Assembly: GCA_964423545.1 (NCBI GenBank)
Contig: CAYRFV010000120.1
Coordinates: forward strand, 1-15,518
DNA from: JALOOE01 sp964423545
GTDB lineage: Bacteria; Chloroflexota; Anaerolineae; CG2-30-64-16
Direction: 5' to 3'
DNA length: 15,518 nt
In this document: positions 1 through 4,919 of the stretch, one piece after another
Numbering within the stretch: position 1 is the stretch's first letter
How the letters are laid out: the number at the start of each line of letters is the position of its first letter
Made by a program: the position numbers and the translations under genes
Notes under the pieces: model-generated
Seen by the model: the letters and a program-made list of their open reading frames with translations, nothing else
Database searches by the model: none
Told to the model about the DNA's origin: nothing

Positions 1-737
1 CGGCGCTGAACTACGCCTGGCTGCTGATGCTGCTGCCGCAGGGGATCGTTGCGCAGGCGGTGGCGACAGCAGCATTCCCCACCTTCGCCGCGCTTGAGGC
101 GCGCGGCCGGCTCGTCGAGCTGCGCACGATCGTCAGCCAGACGCTGCGCGCAGTGCTGTTCCTGGCGATCCCGGCCGCCGTAGGCCTCTTTGTCTGGCGG
201 ACGCCGCTCGTGCGGATGCTGCTCGAACGCGGAGAGTTCACGGCTACATCGACCGGCCTCACCGCGTATGCGCTGGCCTTCTACGCCTTCGGATTGGTCG
301 GGCACTCGCTCGTCGAGATCGCCGCCCGCGCGTTCTATGCCCTGCACGACACGCGCACCCCGGTCCTCATTACCTTCGGCGGCGTCGGCCTGAACATCCT
401 TCTGAGCCTGCTGCTGCTCTCGCCATTGGGCTTCGGCGGGCTGGCCGCCGCGAACACCCTGGCGACCCTGGTCGAGATGGCGCTGATGGTGTGGCTGCTG
501 GGCCGGCGGCTCGGCGGGCTGGAATGGCCACAGCTCCGGACGACAGCGGCGCGCTCGGCGCTTGCGGCCGCGGCCATGGCGCTTCCGCTTCTCGCGTGGG
601 CTGACCGCTGGCGCAGCGGATCAGCTGTGCTGTTCGGTCTGCTCGGCCTCCTCGCCGCCGCGGCCATCTACCTTGCGGCCGCCGCGCTCCTGCGGATGCC
701 TGAAGTGGCCGTCGTACGCCGGCTCATCGGCCGCTAG
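1..737 (+). CDS. murJ: Lipid II flippase MurJ, C-terminal part (cut by left edge)
   Basis: MurJ moves lipid-linked peptidoglycan precursor (lipid II) across the inner membrane for cell-wall synthesis. The reading frame is open from base 3 to the TAG at 735-737 and runs off the left edge, so only about the last 244 residues are visible; the family is usually about 500 residues. The visible part has alternating hydrophobic membrane segments. It contains the family-typical stretch RAFYALHDTRTPV (bases about 330-365), preceded by LVEIAA, and an N-terminal LLPQGIVAQAVATAAFP segment common in MurJ. The ATG at 27 is internal and not a true start. A C-rich, G-poor tract follows the stop directly and may end the transcript. 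Identification is by family pattern; a related MOP-superfamily exporter is possible but less likely. Confidence 0.9.
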   Translation, partial: ALNYAWLLMLLPQGIVAQAVATAAFPTFAALEARGRLVELRTIVSQTLRAVLFLAIPAAVGLFVWRTPLVRMLLERGEFTATSTGLTAYALAFYAFGLVGHSLVEIAARAFYALHDTRTPVLITFGGVGLNILLSLLLLSPLGFGGLAAANTLATLVEMALMVWLLGRRLGGLEWPQLRTTAARSALAAAAMALPLLAWADRWRSGSAVLFGLLGLLAAAAIYLAAAALLRMPEVAVVRRLIGR

Positions 738-828
738 ACCCTCTCCGCGCCTCCCCTCCCCATCTTCATCTCTATCGCTATCTCTCCTTCTCTCTCTATC
801 TCCATCTCAATCACTCTCTCCCCAAGCC
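738..828 (+). terminator. Candidate Rho-dependent termination (rut-like) tract made of degenerate ATCTCY hexamers
   Basis: Between the murJ stop and the convergent glycosylase gene lies a pyrimidine tract. In 741-830 I count about 45 C and only 4 G among 90 bases. From 762 to 821 it reads as ten imperfect six-base units (ATCTTC, ATCTCT, ATCGCT, ATCTCT and so on). No hairpin with a T run is visible. C-rich, G-poor, unstructured RNA is what Rho factor loads on, so it may terminate murJ. This is inference; it could equally be a slippage-prone simple repeat with no role. Confidence 0.4.
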
Positions 829-1401
829 TCACCCTTGCCTGCACCACACATAGCGCCACAGCCGCTGCCGCGCGACCTCATCGCCGCGCACGCCGATTCG
901 CGGTGTGATCGCCACCCGGTCGGCGCTGACGGGCGCAGTCTCCTCGATGAACAGCTCGCAGCTCGTCGTCAGGTCGATGCCGTTCTGCGCCCGCGCGATC
1001 CCCAGCGCCTGGCACAGCTTCCCGGGGCCGTTGGTCAGATCGCGATCCGCGACCGCGCCTCGGCGGCGCCGGAGGATCGCCAGACCCTCCTCCGGCACGA
1101 TGGCGCGGATCAGCACCGCCCCGGCCTGCCCGTCTGCCTCGGTCACAGCATTCAGGCAAAAGTGCATGCCGTAGATGAAGTAGACGTAGGCATGACCGGG
1201 CGGGCCGTACATGATCGCGCTGCGCGGCGTGCGCCGATAGGCGTGCGAGGCAGCATCGCCGGCGCCGCCGTACGCCTCGACCTCGCAGATCAAGCCGCTC
1301 ACGCGCGCGCCATCGAGCATGCGGACCAGGCGCTGGCCCAAGAGCGCGCACGCCACCGTCGCCGCGTCACGCGCATAGAAGGAACGCCCCAGATGTGTCA
1401 C
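829..1401 (-). CDS. DNA-3-methyladenine glycosylase (AAG/MPG family)
   Basis: This enzyme excises alkylated purines such as 3-methyladenine and starts base-excision repair. The 190-residue product matches the eukaryote-type AAG/MPG fold in length and motifs. The EVEAY motif at residues 40-44 carries the catalytic Glu42 (Glu125 in human AAG) and pocket Tyr44. His53 lies where human His136 is. The segment YVYFIYGMHFCLN holds the intercalating-loop tyrosine and a conserved Asn, and VLIRAIVP carries the conserved Arg. The start is GTG at 1401-1399, giving MTHLGRSFYARD; no Shine-Dalgarno is seen. A promoter-like TATACT ends only 6 bases before that GTG, so the message may be leaderless. It lies downstream of lexA on the same strand but behind a terminator, and its promoter has no LexA box, so SOS control is not evident. 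Confidence 0.93.
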   Translation of the reverse strand: MTHLGRSFYARDAATVACALLGQRLVRMLDGARVSGLICEVEAYGGAGDAASHAYRRTPRSAIMYGPPGHAYVYFIYGMHFCLNAVTEADGQAGAVLIRAIVPEEGLAILRRRRGAVADRDLTNGPGKLCQALGIARAQNGIDLTTSCELFIEETAPVSADRVAITPRIGVRGDEVARQRLWRYVWCRQG

Positions 1402-1407
1402 GCAGGG

Positions 1408-1437
1408 AGTATAACCGATTCATCGGGCACGCGCCAA
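1408..1437 (-). promoter_or_regulatory. Candidate promoter of the 3-methyladenine glycosylase gene
   Basis: Read on the minus strand there is TTGGCG (1437-1432), an 18-base spacer and TATACT (1413-1408). The -10 box ends 6 bases before the GTG start, so transcription would begin at or very near the start codon. No Shine-Dalgarno is present. No GAAC-N4-GTTC LexA box lies in it. Confidence 0.5.
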
Positions 1438-1453
1438 GGCGGAGCCGTGCGCA

Positions 1454-1494
1454 CCGGGGAGAAGAAGACACCCGCAGCGGACGCTGCGGGCGTC
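1454..1494 (-). terminator. Intrinsic terminator of lexA
   Basis: Just after the lexA stop (minus strand), bases 1494-1467 form a hairpin. CCCGCAGC pairs with GCTGCGGG around a 4-base loop, extended by GAC/GTC after one mismatch. It is followed in the minus direction by a pyrimidine-rich tail TCTTCTTCTC. The T run is interrupted, so the efficiency is uncertain. Confidence 0.65.
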
Positions 1495-1507
1495 TGGGGG
1501 AAGCCTG

Positions 1508-2158
1508 CTACACCAGCTGGCGGAAGATAGCGACCACCTTGCCCTGGATCTCCAACTGGTTGGCCGGCACCGGAATCGGCTGGTAGGCCGGATTGGCGGG
1601 TTGCAGACGCACCATCTCCCCTTCCGGGAAATAGTGCTTCAGCGTCGTCTCTTCGCGGTCCTTGATCCAGGCGACAATCATGTCGCGCGGCTGAGCCGTG
1701 TTCTGGTGGCGGATGATGACCCAGTCGCCGTCATGCACGAGCGCGTCGATCATCGAATCGCCCTTAACCTGCAAGGCATACAGATCGCTGCCGGCAGGCA
1801 CCAGATCCTGCGTCAGAACGAGGACGTCATCGCCGAAGGGATGATCCTGTTGTCCGGCCGCCGGGATCGGCGCGCCGGCCGAGATCAGGCCGAGCTTGGG
1901 GACGAACCGCAGCCGGGACGCGCCTTTGGCATCCTCGATAGTCCCCTCGTCCTCTTTCAGGCGCAGCCCGCGAGAGATCTCGTCGCTGCGCTCGAGCTTG
2001 CCTTTTTCTTCCAAGCGCTCCAGGTTATACTTCACCACCGACGTGGAGCTGATGCCGACTGCCCGACCGATCTCACGAATCGTCGGCGGATAGCCGTGCT
2101 CATCCCCGAACTGGCGGATGAAGGCGAGAATGCGTTCCTGGCGTTCCGACAAAGTCAT
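1508..2158 (-). CDS. lexA: LexA repressor, SOS regulator with autocleavage serine protease domain
   Basis: LexA represses the DNA-damage regulon and cleaves itself when stimulated by RecA filaments. The N-terminal winged helix (residues about 1-65) reads LSERQERILAFI, then GYPPTIREIG and a recognition helix around SSTSVVKYNL. The S24-type protease domain has the cleavage site Ala94-Gly95 (in LGLISAGAPIPA), the nucleophile Ser135 (VKGDSMID) and general-base Lys174 (TTLKHYF). Length is 216 residues, normal for the family. I chose the ATG at 2158 because GGAGG lies 5 bases before it; an adjacent GTG at 2161 would add one residue but sits only 2 bases from the GGAGG. A LexA box in its own promoter indicates autorepression, and a terminator follows. 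Confidence 0.97.
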   Translation of the reverse strand: MTLSERQERILAFIRQFGDEHGYPPTIREIGRAVGISSTSVVKYNLERLEEKGKLERSDEISRGLRLKEDEGTIEDAKGASRLRFVPKLGLISAGAPIPAAGQQDHPFGDDVLVLTQDLVPAGSDLYALQVKGDSMIDALVHDGDWVIIRHQNTAQPRDMIVAWIKDREETTLKHYFPEGEMVRLQPANPAYQPIPVPANQLEIQGKVVAIFRQLV

Positions 2159-2205
2159 CACAACCTCCGTGCCCCCGGCCTGGTGTTGACGTCCAATCCA
2201 CGTCG

Positions 2206-2234
2206 ATTATAACGAACATCTGTTCGTTTGTCAA
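2206..2234 (-). promoter_or_regulatory. lexA promoter with consensus -35 and -10 hexamers
   Basis: On the minus strand TTGACA (2234-2229) and TATAAT (2211-2206) match the sigma-70/sigma-A consensus exactly and are 17 bases apart, the optimal spacing. Transcription should start near 2199, leaving a leader of about 40 bases with GGAGG before the lexA start. The whole spacer is occupied by the LexA operator. Confidence 0.92.
2211..2228. promoter_or_regulatory. LexA operator (SOS box)
   Basis: AACGAAC-ATCT-GTTCGTT is an inverted repeat with 7-base arms and contains GAAC-N4-GTTC, the Gram-positive (Cheo box) type of SOS operator. It lies between the -35 and -10 of lexA and shares one base with the -10, so bound LexA would exclude RNA polymerase. 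It also lies about 140 bases upstream of the divergent nudC gene, but too far from its likely promoter to assume control of it. No second such box was found in the window. Confidence 0.93.
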
Positions 2235-2310
2235 GTGGATATCGCAACTTTTTCCAAGATCATTCTGCGTCGTGCACATTATCCCAACCGCCAACGGGGT
2301 CCCCGCATCG

Positions 2311-2338
2311 TGCAGTCTGCGCCATAGTGTGCTAAACT
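2311..2338 (+). promoter_or_regulatory. Weak candidate promoter of nudC
   Basis: An extended -10-like TGC-TAAACT lies at 2330-2338, about 33 bases before the nudC ATG. The -35 region is poor (a TGCAGT-like stretch at 2311). It is offered as the best candidate in the 2235-2371 stretch, which otherwise shows no gene. Confidence 0.3.
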
Positions 2339-2371
2339 TCGGCAACTACACTCGTTGAGGCATGCACCGCC

Positions 2372-3253
2372 ATGGCCGGAGAGACAACTTTGACCTTCGT
2401 TTCGCGCACTGCGCCGCCGGAAGGCGATCAGGGCGCTGGCAACCATCAGAGCGCTGCCTACTGGTTCATCTTCCAGGCCGACAAGCTGCTGGTGCGACCG
2501 CGCGAGGAAGCGGCCGACGTGCCGCGAGTCGTCGACCCTGCGGGGCTGGGGATTGTGCCGCTGCGTCAGGTCTATCTGGGCTACCTGGAGGACGCGCAGA
2601 CACAGAAGACGCACTGTTATGGCGCGGAGATCGCAGCGGATGCGCCGCTGCCGGATGGCCTCACCGCCGATGGGCTGCGGCAGCTCTACGGTCAGCTCTC
2701 CGAGCCGCTTTTCGCCCTGGCGGGCCGCGCCGTGCAGATCCTCTCGTGGGATCGAACGCACCAGTACTGCGGACAGTGCGGCGCGCCGACCGAAACCCTA
2801 CCGCACGAGCGCGCCAAGCGCTGCCCCTCGTGCGGTCTGCTGAGCTATCCCCGGCTCTCGCCGGCGATCATCATCGCCGTGATCCGAGAGACGCCGCAGG
2901 GAAAACGCCTTCTCCTGGCACGCAACCACCGCTTCCCCGCCGGCCGCTACAGTGTAATTGCCGGATATGTGGAGCCGGGGGAGACGCTGGAGGAATGCGC
3001 GCAGCGCGAGGTGTTCGAAGAGGTCGGCATCCGAATCAAAGACATGCGCTATTTCGGGAGCCAGCCCTGGCCGTTCCCGAACTCGCTCATGATCGGCTTC
3101 ACGGCGGCGTATGCAGGCGGCGAGTTCGCCCTGGAGGATGCCGAGATCGCCGATGCCGGATGGTTCGGCGCCGACGCATTCCCGGGGCTGCCGCCCAAGA
3201 TGAGCATTGCGCGGCGGCTGATCGACTGGTTCGCAGCAACTTGCGCGGTGTGA
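2372..3253 (+). CDS. nudC: NAD+/NADH pyrophosphatase, NudC-type Nudix hydrolase
   Basis: NudC hydrolyses NAD(H) to NMN(H) and AMP and, in characterised members, removes NAD caps from RNA 5' ends. The 293-residue product shows the full architecture. A variable N-terminal domain (1-125) is followed by a four-cysteine zinc ribbon (Cys133, Cys136, Cys151, Cys154). The Nudix box at 198-220 reads G-x5-E-x7-REVFEEVGI. The diagnostic SQPWPFPNS motif at 230-238 separates NudC from other Nudix enzymes. The start is ATG 2372; the earlier ATG at 2362 is out of frame. No strong Shine-Dalgarno is seen. It is divergent from lexA, and rsfS follows 55 bases downstream with its own promoter. Confidence 0.95.
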   Translation: MAGETTLTFVSRTAPPEGDQGAGNHQSAAYWFIFQADKLLVRPREEAADVPRVVDPAGLGIVPLRQVYLGYLEDAQTQKTHCYGAEIAADAPLPDGLTADGLRQLYGQLSEPLFALAGRAVQILSWDRTHQYCGQCGAPTETLPHERAKRCPSCGLLSYPRLSPAIIIAVIRETPQGKRLLLARNHRFPAGRYSVIAGYVEPGETLEECAQREVFEEVGIRIKDMRYFGSQPWPFPNSLMIGFTAAYAGGEFALEDAEIADAGWFGADAFPGLPPKMSIARRLIDWFAATCAV

Positions 3254-3271
3254 GCGCATGGCGTCCGGGCT

Positions 3272-3299
3272 TTGCCACTCGGCCCGGTCGTGCTAGAAT
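3272..3299 (+). promoter_or_regulatory. Candidate rsfS promoter, possibly leaderless
   Basis: TTGCCA (3272-3277), a 16-base spacer and TAGAAT (3294-3299), with an extended TGC just before the -10. The -10 ends 9 bases before the GTG start of rsfS, placing the transcription start within a few bases of that codon. Confidence 0.6.
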
Positions 3300-3308
3300 G
3301 CCCTCACC

Positions 3309-3680
3309 GTGACATTCCCATGGGAGGACACCCTGGACGGTTCCCAACTTGCACACCTCATCGTCGACAAACTCGAAGCTCACCAGGCGGTGGGCATCGT
3401 CCTGTTGGACCTGCGAGAGCTCACCCCCATTGCGGACTACTTCGTGATTTGCTCGGCCGAGTCGGAGCGGCAAGCCCGCACGCTGGAGGAAATCCTCGAA
3501 ACCGAGTTGAAACAGGAGCACAAGACGCGTCCACTCTCGACGGAAGGGGAAGCCGAGTCGGGTTGGATCCTGCTCGACTACAACACAGTGGTCGTGCACA
3601 TCTTCTCCAAACAGGCGCGCACCTTCTATCGGCTGGAAGAGTTGTGGAAAGCAGCCCCGGTCGTGCTGAAGATTCAGTAG
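3309..3680 (+). CDS. rsfS: Ribosomal silencing factor RsfS (Iojap/DUF143 family)
   Basis: RsfS binds ribosomal protein L14 on the large subunit and blocks subunit joining, lowering translation in poor growth conditions. The 123-residue product is close to the usual family length. It carries the conserved core: LDLRELTPIADYFVICSAES (about residues 33-52), then ESGWILLDYNTVVVHIFS and the C-terminal ARTFYRLEELW. The start is GTG 3309, giving MTFPWED. No Shine-Dalgarno precedes it; a good -10 (TAGAAT) ends 9 bases upstream, which suggests a leaderless message. In many bacteria rsfS follows nadD; here it follows nudC, another NAD-related gene, but is transcribed separately. A hairpin follows its stop. 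Confidence 0.95.
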   Translation: MTFPWEDTLDGSQLAHLIVDKLEAHQAVGIVLLDLRELTPIADYFVICSAESERQARTLEEILETELKQEHKTRPLSTEGEAESGWILLDYNTVVVHIFSKQARTFYRLEELWKAAPVVLKIQ

Positions 3681-3712
3681 CACTCTGCTTCTCGGCTGAG
3701 CTAATGCTGAAT

Positions 3713-3757
3713 CCCGGCTTCCATCCCGAAGCCGGGGCATGCCCTCTTTCGTCCTTT
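3713..3757. terminator. Hairpin terminator between convergent rsfS and deacetylase genes
   Basis: CCCGGCTTC (3713-3721) pairs with GAAGCCGGG (3728-3736) over a 6-base loop, followed on the plus strand by a pyrimidine-rich stretch with TTT runs (3746-3757). It lies between two converging stop codons and may work in both directions. An outer pair, GATTCAG (3671-3677) and CTGAATC (3706-3712), also exists. The minus-strand side lacks a T run. Confidence 0.6.
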
Positions 3758-4811
3758 AGTTCGCAACCTCCAGTCCATGCGTCCTCCGCACGGCTTGGAT
3801 CACTTCCTCTACACCGCGTTCGGGCCACGGGCTGGCGCCCAACGGATCCGCTCCCGGTGAATCATCGCCGAGCAGGGCGCGGCAGAGATCGGCAACCGCG
3901 CGCGCCAGCACCGCCAGGTTGTATCCGCCTTCCAATACGACAACCATCCGGCCGGCGCACCAGCACTCGGCCAGCGCCCGCACGGCTTGCGCCAGCTCCC
4001 AATAGCCCGCCAGTGACAGACGCAGCCCGGCGAGCGGATCATCCCAGTGCGCGTCAAACCCTGCCGAGACCAGGATCAGCTCCGGGCGAAAGCGTTCCGC
4101 CAGCGGCGCCAGAAGCTCGGCATAGACGCGACGAATGCCCAAGTCGCCCACGCCGGGCGGCAACGGCACGTTGACCGTGCCGCCGAGACCCGCTCCGGCG
4201 CCCGTCTCGCTCACACCCCCGGTTCCGGGATAGTAAGGATACTGATGGGTGGAAAAAAAACACACCCGGTGTGAATCGTAGAAGATGTCCTGGGTGCCGT
4301 TGCCGTGGTGCACGTCCCAATCCACCACCAGGACGCGCTGCGCGCCGAAGTCGTCGAGTGCCGTCTGGGCTGCTGCTGCCACGTTGTTGATCAGACAGAA
4401 ACCCATGCCTCCCGCCCGCACCGCGTGGTGCCCCGGCGGCCTGACGAGCGCGATGCCGTTGCGGACGTGGCCTTCGAGCACCGCGCGCACCAGCCCGGCG
4501 GCGGCCCCGGCAGCCAGTCGAGCAGCGTCGAAGCTCCGCCGCGCGACATAGGTGTCGGCGTCGATATGCCCACCGCCGGCTAAGGCGAATGCCTGTAGCC
4601 CGCTGACGTAGGTCGGATCGTGGATACGCTCCAGAAGGGCGACATCGGCAGGCGCCGGCGGCACATGGCGCATGCGGTCGAGCAATCTCTCCTCGCGCAG
4701 CACTGCCATGATTCGCTCCAGCCGCATCCGGCTTTCCGGATGACCGGCCAGGTTGTGCTCCAGGAAGAGCGGATCATAGGCGTAGGCGGTAATTCGCTCA
4801 GGGCTGTTCAT
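3756..4811 (-). CDS. Histone-deacetylase-like zinc amidohydrolase
   Basis: Members of the arginase/deacetylase superfamily remove acetyl groups from lysines, polyamines or similar amides using one zinc ion. The 351-residue protein carries the complete active site: tandem His128-His129 in RPPGHHA, the zinc ligands Asp166 and His168 in VDWDVHHGNGTQ, Asp253 in SAGFDAH, and the transition-state Tyr297 in LEGGYN. The spacing and the HHGNGTQ form fit the class II HDAC/bacterial HDAH group. The start is ATG 4811, with GGGAG 6 bases before it; the frame stays open 12 codons further upstream without a better signal. It follows hppA behind a terminator, and no clear promoter is seen, so readthrough from hppA is possible. 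The true substrate cannot be told from sequence. Confidence 0.92.
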   Translation of the reverse strand: MNSPERITAYAYDPLFLEHNLAGHPESRMRLERIMAVLREERLLDRMRHVPPAPADVALLERIHDPTYVSGLQAFALAGGGHIDADTYVARRSFDAARLAAGAAAGLVRAVLEGHVRNGIALVRPPGHHAVRAGGMGFCLINNVAAAAQTALDDFGAQRVLVVDWDVHHGNGTQDIFYDSHRVCFFSTHQYPYYPGTGGVSETGAGAGLGGTVNVPLPPGVGDLGIRRVYAELLAPLAERFRPELILVSAGFDAHWDDPLAGLRLSLAGYWELAQAVRALAECWCAGRMVVVLEGGYNLAVLARAVADLCRALLGDDSPGADPLGASPWPERGVEEVIQAVRRTHGLEVAN

Positions 4812-4842
4812 GTGGGTCTCCCGTAACGTCGCAGCGTCCCGG

Positions 4843-4886
4843 ACCAAACAATGAAGAAGGCGACGCGCCCTGCGACGCGTCGCCTT
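4843..4886 (-). terminator. Intrinsic terminator of hppA
   Basis: Downstream of the hppA stop, AAGGCGACGCG and CGCGTCGCCTT (4886-4876 and 4867-4857 on the minus strand) form an 11-bp GC-rich stem with an 8-base loop. It is followed by the T-rich tail CTTCATTGTTTG. It separates hppA from the deacetylase gene 46 bases further on. Confidence 0.75.
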
Positions 4887-4919
4887 TCGTCGTGCTCAGC
4901 CAACGCCGGGCCGCGGCCC

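Noticed and set aside
222..240. GAAC...GTTC pair inside murJ as a second LexA box
   Set aside because: The spacing is 7 bases instead of 4 and it lies inside a coding region.
562..1530. 322-codon plus-strand frame across the end of murJ, the hexamer tract and the glycosylase gene
   Set aside because: The Ser/Leu repeats come from the CT tract, and the rest is antisense to a conserved repair gene.
2274..2284. ATTATCCCA as a DnaA box
   Set aside because: It is a single imperfect match with no cluster of boxes nearby; no origin can be claimed.
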